Origin: Schlesneria paludicola DSM 18645
GTDB lineage: Bacteria; Planctomycetota; Planctomycetia; Planctomycetales; Planctomycetaceae
DNA length: 64,000 nucleotides
NCBI GenBank assembly: GCA_945862235.1
Contig: CAMAYU010000003.1
Span: 1 to 64,000 of the forward strand
Reading direction: 5' to 3'
Shown: one piece after another, positions 50,757 through 60,109 of the stretch
Numbering within the stretch: the first letter of the stretch is position 1
Layout of the letters: each line of letters begins with the position of its first letter
Notes under the pieces: generated by a model
Told to the model about the DNA's origin: nothing
What the model saw: the letters and a program-made list of their open reading frames with translations, nothing else
Database searches by the model: none
Position numbers and translations under genes: made by a program

Positions 50757-51515
50757 TCAAGGAAGAGCGGCCGTTCTACTGCGAAAGAACCGAATCTGCA
50801 CTCGTCCCTGGAATTCCTTGCTCGGTTTGTAATCCGGCGGGAGCAACTTGCCGGAAGGGATCATCCCTGAGTCACAGATGACTGCGACCGTATTGTCATC
50901 GAGGACGCGGATAATCGGTTCGCCGCCGGGAGGCCACTGCGTCGACTGCTCGGCGGCGCCGCTTCGCCAGGGAAGTTCTGCCGGGTCGTGTTGGATCTGC
51001 CACGACACGCCCTTGTCATAAGAGATCCAGACGCTGGCCAGATTGTCGTCGCGGAATGTCGCCATCACGGCGCCGCCGGGCAGGGCTTCGATGTCTGGCT
51101 CGACGCCCAGAAAGCCGAATGATGATTTCCAGGTCCGGCCGTCATCGGTGCTGCGCGCCAGACAGAGAAAGGGCATGCTCAAGGGACCGCGCTCCGCATT
51201 CTCCGGCGATTGTGTTCCGCGCGATTCGCGGAAGATGCCCAGCCAGTCGTTGTCATTCAGCACAGCAAGAGATGTTTCGCGCAGGTCAGCGAACGAGCCG
51301 TGCGGCAGCCCTTCGTAGCGTGTTCCGGGATGTGTTGCCCAGAAGATCGGCGCGCTCCAGGTCTCGCCGCGGTCGCGGCTGCGAACGTAAAACAGAGGAT
51401 GCTGTTTGCTCTCTCCGTGAAACGGCCGCTGCATCGGAAAGATCAGGCTACCATCCTTCCGTTCGACAATCTTGTTGGCTTCATGGACGGCAGGAAGGCC
51501 GGTGATCCGTGCCAT
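50757..51515 (-). CDS. 3' part of a frameshifted sialidase-like gene
   Basis: The 252-residue frame opens upstream of its first ATG (51515); the preceding codons still read sialidase sequence, with APDIILTYSDDEGKTWRT around 51585-51540. They fit directly onto the end of the upstream frame (LLFLPL...), so both belong to one gene broken by a shift near 51583-51590. The fragment has Asp boxes SRDRGETWSAPI and STDDGRTWKSSF and the EPDIEALPGGAVMATFRDDN strand. Alone it would lack half the propeller and its signal peptide. Either the gene is a recent pseudogene or the sequence has a small error there. Confidence 0.75.
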   Translation of the reverse strand: MARITGLPAVHEANKIVERKDGSLIFPMQRPFHGESKQHPLFYVRSRDRGETWSAPIFWATHPGTRYEGLPHGSFADLRETSLAVLNDNDWLGIFRESRGTQSPENAERGPLSMPFLCLARSTDDGRTWKSSFGFLGVEPDIEALPGGAVMATFRDDNLASVWISYDKGVSWQIQHDPAELPWRSGAAEQSTQWPPGGEPIIRVLDDNTVAVICDSGMIPSGKLLPPDYKPSKEFQGRVQIRFFRSRTAALP

Positions 51516-51546
51516 GGAGCCGATGGTTCGCCAGGTTTTTCCTTCA

Positions 51547-53202
51547 TCATCGGAATAAGTCAGGATGATATCTGGTGCTGAGCGGCAGGAAGAGCAGCCC
51601 GGATGAGTGCTGCGTCATCGCACCCGGAGTGCCAGCCCCCGTGCCGGTATCAAACAATCCGCCGACTTCCGGCGGCATGGGAATGTCGGCAATCTTCTTC
51701 CAGGGGCCGGTGATCTTCGCCGAGCGGAGCGCGCACACGCCGGTCGGCGCGAAACCGTAGGCGGTGTCCGCTTTCTTCGATCCCACAAATCCCAGGCAGA
51801 TCCAGTCGCCGCTGCGCAGTTTCAACAGCGTCTTGATGGGGATTCCCGCCGGCGCATCGGGGATATGCGGTAACTGATACGCCTCAGCCATGTGCCACTT
51901 CGCTTGGAGGTTCCGTTTCTCGACCGTTGGCCTTTTTGTTTCGGGCGTTGGTCCTGTTGCGCGGCGAATCACCTGACTGCGGACTTGCGTGCGGGAAAGA
52001 TCTTTGTCGTCCATCCAGTGGTAGACCGCCAGCACTCCCTCATCGAGTTTCAGCAATCGAGTCCCGCCGCGATTTCCCGCTCCGTACCAGATGCACCACC
52101 ACACCTGGTCCTGATACAGCCAGTCTTCGCCGGCGTTTGTACCGACCGTGAAGTGAATGCCCCGGTCCTTCCAGCCGCCGACCATGATCTCTTCGCCATC
52201 GCGACCATCCAACGTAACGGTCGACGTGCCATGATTCAGGAACTTCTGCTCCGGCACGCTCCACGTCCGCCCGGCGTCGGAGCTGATCGTGCGGCAGACT
52301 CGCGGGCGGGTGTAGTCACCGAGTCCGCGGTGATTGCCTTGCAGAAGTCCGAGCCAGCGCCCATCGGGCAGCACGGTCACGTCCCCCGGACCGTAGCCGA
52401 TGTTGTGTGCCTCATCCGCTTTGGCAATCCAGTGTGAGAACTTCCACGACTGGCCAACGTCGTCGCTGCGCATCAATCCGACGCCACTCAGCGCAGCATC
52501 CGTTTGTTTTTCATCGGAAGGTCCGTAGACGGGAAGCCAGACGGCACCGTCGGCCGCGAACACGGTTTCCATGGCCGCCGTCGCCACCGGGCCGCCAGCG
52601 ACGTTTGTGATGGCGGCTGACCAGCTCTTTCCGTCGTCATCGCTGAGGAACACTTTCAGCACACTCGCTCGGTGATAGCCGCTCCATCGATAATGATGCA
52701 CTCCGGCCGGTTCCTCGCGGACGTGTTCCACCGTGCCGGGCTTCTCCTGCCACTCGTGGCATGCCAACACCAGCCGTCCCGAAGGAAGCATCCCCGCCGC
52801 GCCGGCACTGACTCGATATCCGTCCTTCGCCTGAACCACATGCCCGGTCTCGCGATTCCACGTCTGTCCCTGGTCCGCGCTGCGCGACAGCACGATGGCG
52901 CTCTCGCTCTTCGCGACATGCTCCGCTGCTACCAACAGCGAGCCGGAACGGGTCCGCACGGCAACCGGCTCGATCACTTGGTGCTCGGAGGCAATCGCTA
53001 CGGATGGCAGACTTGTCACCCACCGGGATGGCAGAACTCCCGCAGATTCCTCGGCCCGAATCGAACTTGCCATCCAGACGCTGGCCAAGAAGGCCAATGC
53101 GAGGGACGCGGCGTTGAATCGCATCCGTACCGAGTCTCCGCACAGAATCGTTTTCCGAACAGATCGAACTCGCATGACTTGCTCGTTTCGTCGTTTTTTC
53201 AT
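51547..53202 (-). CDS. 5' part of a frameshifted secreted sialidase-like gene
   Basis: The frame gives about 551 residues with a signal peptide (RFNAASLALAFLASVWMASSIRAEE) and Asp boxes SRSADQGQTWNRE, LSDDDGKSWSAA, RSDDVGQSWKFS and SSDAGRTWSVPE. The second half runs into WHMAEAYQLPHI and GLLFLPLSTRYHPDLF, then a stop. The correct continuation lies in the next frame (see 50757-51515). The start at 53202 overlaps the preceding stop by ATGA; 53124 (directly before the signal peptide) is another candidate. An intact gene would encode about 815 residues, suggesting two propellers, like the gene at 54738-57149. Confidence 0.78.
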   Translation of the reverse strand: MKKRRNEQVMRVRSVRKTILCGDSVRMRFNAASLALAFLASVWMASSIRAEESAGVLPSRWVTSLPSVAIASEHQVIEPVAVRTRSGSLLVAAEHVAKSESAIVLSRSADQGQTWNRETGHVVQAKDGYRVSAGAAGMLPSGRLVLACHEWQEKPGTVEHVREEPAGVHHYRWSGYHRASVLKVFLSDDDGKSWSAAITNVAGGPVATAAMETVFAADGAVWLPVYGPSDEKQTDAALSGVGLMRSDDVGQSWKFSHWIAKADEAHNIGYGPGDVTVLPDGRWLGLLQGNHRGLGDYTRPRVCRTISSDAGRTWSVPEQKFLNHGTSTVTLDGRDGEEIMVGGWKDRGIHFTVGTNAGEDWLYQDQVWWCIWYGAGNRGGTRLLKLDEGVLAVYHWMDDKDLSRTQVRSQVIRRATGPTPETKRPTVEKRNLQAKWHMAEAYQLPHIPDAPAGIPIKTLLKLRSGDWICLGFVGSKKADTAYGFAPTGVCALRSAKITGPWKKIADIPMPPEVGGLFDTGTGAGTPGAMTQHSSGLLFLPLSTRYHPDLFR

Positions 53203-54695
53203 GCCTCGCCAAACTTCCATAGCGGCCTTGTCGCACCGGCGGAAATCACCTCTTCAACATATTGGCCCGTGTGGGGCGTCGGTTCGCCGCCACTGTGTTC
53301 GCCTCGATCCATCAGTCGGTAGGTCAACACGTGGTGCCATTCCCCGTCGGCCAACCGCAACGTGGCGGCGCTGGGATGGTCCATGAACCACACCAACCCG
53401 CTGGGAGGCGGACCAAAGTCCTCGACTGCGTTGCGCACGTTGATCATCGCACCGAGCGCCTTGCGATCTGGCTGAAGCGGCCACAGTCCGAGCCAATCCC
53501 GTTCGTGTCCCGGCAGGTTGGCCACGATGTACGGCGTGCCGTCCGCGGCCTGGTTGAGTGTCACGGGAGCCTGGCCACGGGCCTTGGGGAGATCGATGAG
53601 GACATCCCAGGTGCGGCCGTTGTCGGCGGACCGCCAGACGCGGACCAGGTTGTCGAAGTCGCCATAGGCGCCACGGGCCGTGAAGAGCAGCGATCCATCC
53701 GTGTCGCGGATGAGACTCGGCTCGGCCCACATTCCCGCGCCTTCCTGATGAGCGACGGGGACGAAGGTGATCGGGCGCCATCGACCGTCTTGTCGTCGCC
53801 ACCTCGCGACCCCGCTCGCAACCGGCTCGGGCACCCATGTTGTCGCGTCGCCTCGCGCGGCATAGGTCGGGTACAGTAGATCGTCGCCGTCGGGAATGGC
53901 CCAGGTCAGGCCGGGCCAGATGAGCTTCCACTCACTGTCAGGGGCCTGCGGCGGATTCTCCAACGTCGTACGAACCGTCTCGGTGGCGCGCAAAACTTTG
54001 CCGTCGTATGCGAGCTGTCGCACCTCGGTGCCCCGGATCATGTCCGTCTTCTTGTCCTCCTTGCGGTAGTAGCCCGTTTTCCATTCGCCGTGCATCGGGA
54101 AGTCCAGTACCTCGCACAGTCCAAAGCCGGTGCCTGCGTGCGGATGGGGCGAACCATCGGCGCGTCTTGCGCCCAGGGGCACGAATCCGCCCGTGAGCGG
54201 ATACTTGACAATGATTCTCGGCTTGCCCGTGCTCGTGTGAACGTATTTCTCGTTGCGCGAAACGGGACTGGCGTGCTCCGCCGAGATGCGGCTGAGGTCG
54301 TCGAACAGAATGACATCCACCCCACTCTCGAAATCGCCGACGGGGGTCTTCTCAATGCGCAATGAGCAGGTCATGGCGGCCATGGTTGGCGACAACTGGA
54401 ACGGCGCGCCGACGCCGTACCTGCATACCTGTTCCTCGGGAGTCCGCGGCGGTATGACAAGATCCGCGGGGCCGCGGGTGACGCGGATGATCCCTGAGTC
54501 CGCGGCGTACGCTCGTGCCGTTGCCCCCCGCCCACCGGCCAGCGACGTCGCCCATGCGACTGCACCTGCAGTCAAAAAAAACTGCCGACGATCGAGACAA
54601 CCAGTCGTGGAGATAGGCAGACGTTGGTGGCGGTTTTCCATGATCCTCCCGATGAGTCGAATACTGCGGCGAAGTTCGTTTTGCACATCATTCAT
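53199..54695 (-). CDS. Tat-exported sialidase/propeller-like protein
   Basis: The 498-residue protein has a twin-arginine-type signal (CLDRRQFFLTAGAVAWATSLAGG). Blades include TWVPEPVASGVARWRRQDGRW, GMWAEPSLIRDTDGSLLFTARG, VWRSADNGRTWDVLID and WFMDHPSAATLRLADGEWHHVL. Only one clear Asp box is present, so it is a divergent propeller rather than an obvious sialidase. AGGAGG 8 nt before ATG 54695 defines the start despite a long pre-signal region. It overlaps the next sialidase-like gene by 4 bp and lies 43 bp after the double sialidase, giving a three-gene sialidase-like cluster. Confidence 0.82.
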   Translation of the reverse strand: MNDVQNELRRSIRLIGRIMENRHQRLPISTTGCLDRRQFFLTAGAVAWATSLAGGRGATARAYAADSGIIRVTRGPADLVIPPRTPEEQVCRYGVGAPFQLSPTMAAMTCSLRIEKTPVGDFESGVDVILFDDLSRISAEHASPVSRNEKYVHTSTGKPRIIVKYPLTGGFVPLGARRADGSPHPHAGTGFGLCEVLDFPMHGEWKTGYYRKEDKKTDMIRGTEVRQLAYDGKVLRATETVRTTLENPPQAPDSEWKLIWPGLTWAIPDGDDLLYPTYAARGDATTWVPEPVASGVARWRRQDGRWRPITFVPVAHQEGAGMWAEPSLIRDTDGSLLFTARGAYGDFDNLVRVWRSADNGRTWDVLIDLPKARGQAPVTLNQAADGTPYIVANLPGHERDWLGLWPLQPDRKALGAMINVRNAVEDFGPPPSGLVWFMDHPSAATLRLADGEWHHVLTYRLMDRGEHSGGEPTPHTGQYVEEVISAGATRPLWKFGEA

Positions 54696-54737
54696 GACGG
54701 GTACCTCCTGTTGATCCTTGTCAATTGAAGCCGACCC

Positions 54738-57149
54738 TCACGGAGCGGGCAGGGCTGGTTTACACGTGCGTGGATCGAGCCAGTTGCGAAGATCGGAATC
54801 GGCGGCGGCATCACGGATTCGGCTGCTCTCGCCGGTTCGTTTCTTGCTCAATCGCCACTGAACGAGCCCGACATCTCTCGGGGATGACATGCCCTGAGCG
54901 TTCGGCTGCGAGCGGTAGCCGGTCCCGAAGGCCGTCAGCAGACTCCCGTCCGGCAACTGGACCGTCGAGGTGGCCTGGCTGCTGGCCCACCAGGCTTGCG
55001 GACCCGGAGCACCTTGATTGGAGCCTTTGCGATTGCCGACCCAGGTATGCAGCAGATAGCGGTGATCGAGATCCCAAGTCTGTCCGTGATTGCGACTGAC
55101 GACGGCTTCAATCCCGAATTGTGGGAACCCCTCTTCCGTGTCGATGTATCCTTTGCGGACCACATAAGTCATGACGATGTCGCCAGTCGGCATGACGACC
55201 AGCGACGGATGGTGCCTGCCCCAATCGAAGAGCTTACGAACTTCGGACCAGGTGCGGCCTTCGTCGGTAGAGATCGAAACGCCAAGTCCTTCAAAATGAT
55301 CGAGCGTCTCACCTTGCTTGCTCGGGGGGATATCGGTTCGACAGGCGGCCACGATGTCACCGTTGGCCGCACGCACGAGCGCCACTTCGCTGACTTTCGC
55401 CCATTGCGGCACACGCGTGGCATCGTTCCAGGTTTTTCCAAGATCTCGGCTGGAACGCAGAAAGGCTTCCTGACCGCCGTCCGTGGAACCCCGATAGCCT
55501 GTTTCGATGATATGAGTGACTTTGCCGGTGGTTGCGTCACGATCCACCAGGTAAGGATCCCATTGATTCCATCCACCGCCATGAGAATTCGGAGGAATCG
55601 GTTCGGAACTCCAGGTCTGACCATAGTCGACGCTGCGGCAACGCAGCTTTCCTTCGACACCACACAAGAGCTGTCCGTCGCCCAGATAGGTCAGCGACAC
55701 TCCCAGCAGATGCCGCGCATGAGCTGGTTCGTCGGGCAGCACCGGTTGGGGCTTACTCCAATTCGCTCCTTGGTCGTCACTCGTCAACACCATCGGGCGG
55801 TGGGGATAATCGCAACTAACAAGCATCAACAGCCGGTCTTTCTCCGGCATGTAAACGATGTACGGCACCGCGACGACACGATTCCAACTCTCGGTCACGA
55901 TTTGCAGCTTCGCGGGCGTTCGATCGCCGCCGGCTGGTTCGCCCAGTTGTCGGACCTCGTGAGCACTCCACGTTTTGCCCAGAGCAGCAATTGTGTCCTG
56001 TCCGCCGGACAACCACTCGACGTTGAACTTCGCGAGCACGAGGTTTGTTCGATTCTCGCCAAACTCCTTGTACGATGGCCATGTCTCGTACAGACAAAGA
56101 ACTTGACGGTCGCCGGTAACTGCCAGGTCGGAATAGCCACCGAGATGAGCCAGGGGCTCGGAAGCAATGGGCCAGGTCTGGCATTCGTCGTAGCTCATCC
56201 GAACTCTGATGTGGGCCCGCGTATCCGGGTTCGTAGGGCAGGCGACCAGCACCCGGTTCTTGTCCGAGCGGCGACTGTCACTCAGCCGGATCAGCGCCCC
56301 ATCGCATGACGGTTCTGGCTGAAGGGGATCGTATTTCACCGCTGACCAATTCTGCCCGCCGTCCTTGCTGAAGGCATAGGCGCGTTGTTTCTGACCACGG
56401 GACCGCGCGTTGAGATAGACCGTGCCATCTTCCAGTTCCACGATGTCACACTCGTCGGAAGCGTTGCGCGTCAGCGGTTCGCCCCGTTTCCAGGTCACGC
56501 CGTGATCGTCACTGTAGATGCAACACGACGACTGGACCTCGCCGCAGGTAGGCGTCACGTCAAACCAGCAGGGAATCAGCAATCGTCCACTCTTCAATTG
56601 AATGCCGTGTCCCGGTCCCGTACCGACGAACGTCCAGGAAGGGTCTGCCGCCGTCTGATGAATGCTGACCGGCCGGGACCAGGTCTGGCCATCGTCGGTG
56701 CTCTTCATCAGGAGAACTTCGGCATTGCCCAGTCCCGGCTTGCGGCCTCGGCACAGCGGCAGCCAGATCGTGCCTGTCTTGTGATCGATCACCGGGCACG
56801 GTTGATTGATCGTCAACTCTCCCTCGTCGGCGATAATCTGCATCTTGCTCCAGGTGCGACCGTGGTCGGTACTGCGCTTCAAAGCCAGGTCGACGTCATC
56901 CCAGTCGTGGCCCGTCTTCTTGCGCGCTTCGCAGAGCGCCAGCACTGTGCCCTGTGTCGTCACCACCAGGCTGGGAATGCGGTAGTTGAAGTACCCGTCC
57001 TCACCGGCCTTAAACAACGGCTGCTGGTCGATACGCGGCGCAACCGGCTCGTCACTGCGGACAAGTCCGCTGACAGGCAGCAAGACAAGCGCCGCCATGA
57101 TGGCCTTTATCACCCAGCCGAACGTCATATTTGGACTCCACAGAATCAT
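54738..57149 (-). CDS. Secreted double sialidase-like protein (two propeller domains)
   Basis: The 803-residue protein has a signal peptide (ending GLVRSDE) and two sialidase-type propellers. The first (about 40-385) has YFNYRIPSLVVTTQGTVLAL (YRIP at 56-59), Asp boxes RSTDHGRTWSKM, KSTDDGQTWSRP, YSDDHGVTWKRG and SKDGGQNWSAV, the acidic SDECDIVELEDGT and the tyrosine segment YSDLAVTGDRQVLCLYE, so it looks catalytically complete (GH33). The second (about 395-790) has TSDDQGANWSKP, SVDYGQTWSSE, SSRDLGKTWNDA, STDEGRTWSEV and SRNHGQTWDLD but no YRIP, so it may bind rather than cleave. Both ATG 57149 and 57128 have good ribosome sites. Confidence 0.88.
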   Translation of the reverse strand: MILWSPNMTFGWVIKAIMAALVLLPVSGLVRSDEPVAPRIDQQPLFKAGEDGYFNYRIPSLVVTTQGTVLALCEARKKTGHDWDDVDLALKRSTDHGRTWSKMQIIADEGELTINQPCPVIDHKTGTIWLPLCRGRKPGLGNAEVLLMKSTDDGQTWSRPVSIHQTAADPSWTFVGTGPGHGIQLKSGRLLIPCWFDVTPTCGEVQSSCCIYSDDHGVTWKRGEPLTRNASDECDIVELEDGTVYLNARSRGQKQRAYAFSKDGGQNWSAVKYDPLQPEPSCDGALIRLSDSRRSDKNRVLVACPTNPDTRAHIRVRMSYDECQTWPIASEPLAHLGGYSDLAVTGDRQVLCLYETWPSYKEFGENRTNLVLAKFNVEWLSGGQDTIAALGKTWSAHEVRQLGEPAGGDRTPAKLQIVTESWNRVVAVPYIVYMPEKDRLLMLVSCDYPHRPMVLTSDDQGANWSKPQPVLPDEPAHARHLLGVSLTYLGDGQLLCGVEGKLRCRSVDYGQTWSSEPIPPNSHGGGWNQWDPYLVDRDATTGKVTHIIETGYRGSTDGGQEAFLRSSRDLGKTWNDATRVPQWAKVSEVALVRAANGDIVAACRTDIPPSKQGETLDHFEGLGVSISTDEGRTWSEVRKLFDWGRHHPSLVVMPTGDIVMTYVVRKGYIDTEEGFPQFGIEAVVSRNHGQTWDLDHRYLLHTWVGNRKGSNQGAPGPQAWWASSQATSTVQLPDGSLLTAFGTGYRSQPNAQGMSSPRDVGLVQWRLSKKRTGESSRIRDAAADSDLRNWLDPRTCKPALPAP

Positions 57150-57289
57150 GTCAGTCTCCCTGCAATATGGCGAGTACGGAACATCGGAATGATTCCCATT
57201 GTGTGAGTTGCTTCGCTTGTTTGAGTCATGACATCAGGCGCGCCGGGAATGATCTGCAGTCCGCTTCCGCGCAGGAGGCTGTTGGTGGC

Positions 57290-59011
57290 TTATCTGGGCT
57301 TGACGCCGACGGGCGTTTCGCCGGAAGTGCCCACGGTGTCGATCGGTCCGGTGAAACCTGGTCCGCCCGCGCCAACAGGGCCGTAGCTTGCGGCGCTTTG
57401 GTCCGGGCTGACCCAGAACGAATAGATGTCGCCGTTGGTCAGATAGAAGCGGAGTTTGACCGGCTGGCCAGCCAAGCTGGACAAATCGCTCACGCCATTC
57501 CAAGCAAGCCGCGCGGTGGTCGAATCGGACGACATGGGGACGCTGTTTGCCCGCGAGAACGGCTCGATGACGGCGCCATTCCGGTCGAGAACCTCTGCCT
57601 GTAATTGGCCGCCGACCGCATCGGCATTGACGAACGGGTATTTCCCGGAGAACTGGATCAGCCGGGTTGTCAAAACGCCTTCCTGGGGACCAGCATCCAT
57701 CGAGGCGAACCCATCCCGCCGCAGGACACCCAACCCGGTGTTGATGGTGCGGTCGGTGGTCGTGTTGTTTTCGCTCCAGCCCATGACATAGAAATAGAGC
57801 TTGTCTCCGACCACCAGGCACCCGCCACCCGCCGACTGGACGTTGCCCCAGTTCCAGGCGCCTGGTTGTTCGTTGGCCGGAGCAAACGGCGTGCGATCGG
57901 GTCGATCCCAGTGAAATCCGTCTCGGCTGAACCCCACCAAGACCTCATTCCGCTTTGGTTTATCTTTAAGACCTCCCTGCCAGATGGAAAACAGCCCAAG
58001 CATGAGGCTCTCGTAGCCCACCGCATCAAGATTGTAGAGCTGCGGATTGATATGACTTAGTTCGGGGTTGGGGTTGCGTGGATCTAATCGATCGGAATAC
58101 GCCCAGGGGTACACATCCTCTGCCTGCCAAGCCGTCCCTATCAGGGCATCCACGTGTTCCCGGTAAGCCCTCGCCCGACCTTCCCCGCCAGCACCGGCTC
58201 CTTTGATGCTCCAAACCCAGACCTTGCGGAACGGGTTATAGAAGGCGGTGGTTCGATCGCCGATCCGCGGAGATTGGGGCCGCAAAATCGGTTCTGACCA
58301 ATGGATACCGTCCGGTGAGAATCGCAGCCCAAACCTCAGAAATTCAAAATTGTCCAAATGGTCAGGATCCGGCAGCGTTTCAAACATCTTGAACCGCCTC
58401 TTCGAGTCGGTCTCTCGTTCATCGATCCAGACAGTCTGTGAACCACGGCCAAAGGAAGCCCGACTATGTCGGATCACGATGTTGGTGCCCGGCTCCACGT
58501 CCAGCGACGGTTTGTCCCAATGGATCCCGTCCTTACTGGTGGCGTAACAGGTAAGTTTATAGAAAGCAGCCGAGTACCAAATCTTGAACAGCTTGTCGGT
58601 CGGGTCGTACCAGACGCCGTCGCTAAATGGCGCAGCGATGTGACCACTGCGCCGTCCGAAAATATCCTCATGGCTTCCTGACTCCCAGGGCTTGTCCGCC
58701 GTCAGTACCGGGCCGTGGTATTGGAGTTTATGGAAAGTCCGATTCAACGTGGTCTGCTGGACGAGAAAATCATCGACGAACAACTGCCGACCCACATCGA
58801 TAGAAATCACTTCCGGCGGGTGTTTGAGGTACGGCACCGGCATTGGCTCGCGACCTAGCCCCGTCAGTCTTGGCGGCCACGTGTCAGGCAACCGGATTCC
58901 ATTGTAAAGCAATTCGCCACCGGAGGCGACTTCAGCCGCCACCCCCGCGGAACTTGCCAATAGGACCAAGGCCAGTCGTAGATACCAACATTTTTGGTGT
59001 TGCAGACTCAT
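57290..59011 (-). CDS. Secreted propeller/beta-sandwich glycosidase-like protein
   Basis: The 572-residue protein has a signal peptide (about 1-26). It carries IDVGRQLFVDDFLVQQTTL, YHGPVLTADKPWESGS, FKIWYSAAF, YATSKDGIHWDKPSLDVEPG, FSPDGIHWSEPIL and FSRDGFHWDRPDRTPF. GLGVLRRDGFASM opens the shared sandwich, which ends KLRFYLTNGDIYSFWVS; an extra glycine-rich tail (GPVGAGGPGFTGPIDTVG) follows, not seen in the paralogues. GAGGAAA upstream of ATG 59011 supports the start. Enzymatic activity is inferred. The 140-bp spacer to the double sialidase shows nothing recognisable. Confidence 0.86.
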   Translation of the reverse strand: MSLQHQKCWYLRLALVLLASSAGVAAEVASGGELLYNGIRLPDTWPPRLTGLGREPMPVPYLKHPPEVISIDVGRQLFVDDFLVQQTTLNRTFHKLQYHGPVLTADKPWESGSHEDIFGRRSGHIAAPFSDGVWYDPTDKLFKIWYSAAFYKLTCYATSKDGIHWDKPSLDVEPGTNIVIRHSRASFGRGSQTVWIDERETDSKRRFKMFETLPDPDHLDNFEFLRFGLRFSPDGIHWSEPILRPQSPRIGDRTTAFYNPFRKVWVWSIKGAGAGGEGRARAYREHVDALIGTAWQAEDVYPWAYSDRLDPRNPNPELSHINPQLYNLDAVGYESLMLGLFSIWQGGLKDKPKRNEVLVGFSRDGFHWDRPDRTPFAPANEQPGAWNWGNVQSAGGGCLVVGDKLYFYVMGWSENNTTTDRTINTGLGVLRRDGFASMDAGPQEGVLTTRLIQFSGKYPFVNADAVGGQLQAEVLDRNGAVIEPFSRANSVPMSSDSTTARLAWNGVSDLSSLAGQPVKLRFYLTNGDIYSFWVSPDQSAASYGPVGAGGPGFTGPIDTVGTSGETPVGVKPR

Positions 59012-59113
59012 CAATGATTTCCTCAAAGGAGTGTGGTTTTTGGATCGTTTCAAACAAGTTTCGCGTGACCGCCAACTCGGCCAATTGAAGGAACACGTAC
59101 TCTGAGCGCCGCG

Positions 59114-59827
59114 TCACCTTGGCTTCAGAGTTCTTGCGGTCGGTAGTTTGACCATGAAGCCGCGATTAGACCTCAAAGCGTTGGCGCGTTCCTGGGCCGT
59201 TTGACTGATGACAGGGAGGTCCGGATTGGCGGTCGTTTCATTTTGGGACCGCATGTGAGTCAGGATGGCGTGCGACAACCGGACCAGGTCGATGCGCCGT
59301 TTGAGGTCCATCTTTCCGGTGGTGACTTCGGCCCCCTCCGTTGCGAAGACAATCTGAGCTATTGCTCCCACGGTCCCCGAAGTCTCGACCTCCAGCCGAT
59401 ACTCGCCGGGCAGCAGCGAGACTTCCTGGAAGTAATAGGCACGGCCCGCTTCATGCGCGGCAATTACGGCAGCCGAGGGGGGAAGCAGAAATTCCCGACC
59501 GGTGGCCGTGGGGTCCAGCCGAAAGTCATGCTTGCCGCTCTCCACCGCTGGATTCCATTCCGCCGGTCGCCCGTGACTTTGATAGCGTGAAAAATCTCCA
59601 TTGCGCGGCATCGCCCCCATCGTGTAGAGCTCAGTGTTGAAGGGCGCATCCAGTTTGCTCTTCTTGACGACCGTGACCTTCGGCGACCGGTGCAGGAAAT
59701 CCTCGCTGACGTTCCAACGTAACTCGCTGGCGACGGGATCATCCGCGACTGCGAGGCTGGAGAATCCCAGGCAGAGCAAGGCCACCAGCATCGGAAGAGT
59801 CTTCATTGGTTGTCTGCCGCCAGGCAT
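59114..59827 (-). CDS. Chimeric secreted protein containing a piece of a propeller/sandwich gene
   Basis: The 237-residue protein has a signal peptide (MKTLPMLVALLCLGFSSLAVADD). Residues 41-74 (SEDFLHRSPKVTVVKKSKLD, then APFNTELYTMGAMP) nearly duplicate residues 253-286 of the protein at 15106-16701. Residues 80-237 are unrelated and may be a small beta domain (GRAYYFQEVSLLPGEYRLEVE). The DNA match covers about 100 bp (59605-59705 against 15845-15947). A propeller cannot fold from one strand, so the product is either a fortuitous chimera or a degenerate gene. Its neighbour at 59846-60076 is another scrap of the same family. Confidence 0.6.
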   Translation of the reverse strand: MPGGRQPMKTLPMLVALLCLGFSSLAVADDPVASELRWNVSEDFLHRSPKVTVVKKSKLDAPFNTELYTMGAMPRNGDFSRYQSHGRPAEWNPAVESGKHDFRLDPTATGREFLLPPSAAVIAAHEAGRAYYFQEVSLLPGEYRLEVETSGTVGAIAQIVFATEGAEVTTGKMDLKRRIDLVRLSHAILTHMRSQNETTANPDLPVISQTAQERANALRSNRGFMVKLPTARTLKPR

Positions 59828-59845
59828 GTGCTGTCTCTCCTCATT

Positions 59846-60076
59846 TCATGGCTTCCAGTTTATACCATCGGGGCTGACAATTGGCTGGCGACCGATGGCT
59901 CCCAGGAAGCCCTTGAATCTCCGCTGAGGGTCGGCGTCGTCCGGATCGTAGACAACGTTCAAGATCGCATTGGCAGGCCAGGCCGAGTCCGGTTCGACAG
60001 CGACGAAATTGTTCTCCAGCGAATCCTGATACTTCCATTGACGCAGGATGGGTTTGGTCCACTTTGTCCTTGCCAT
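59846..60076 (-). pseudogene. Internal fragment of a propeller/sandwich gene
   Basis: The 76-residue frame has no signal peptide. It encodes AILNVVYDPDDADPQRRFKG and IVSPDGINWKP, which match the DPDPARRYKM...VSPDGLNWKE segment of the paralogue at 45259-46791. It stops abruptly after the first Asp-box-like turn. It is a truncated remnant beside the chimeric gene. Confidence 0.7.
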
Positions 60077-60109
60077 GATGCGGGTTGTCAGAGTGTGTGG
60101 CGTTGCGCG

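Noticed and set aside
51547-51620. Programmed ribosomal frameshift in the sialidase-like gene
   Set aside because: No slippery heptamer or downstream pseudoknot was evident; a recent mutation or sequence error is simpler.
57150-57289. Small gene between the double sialidase and the propeller gene
   Set aside because: Only short frames without ribosome sites or recognisable composition are present.
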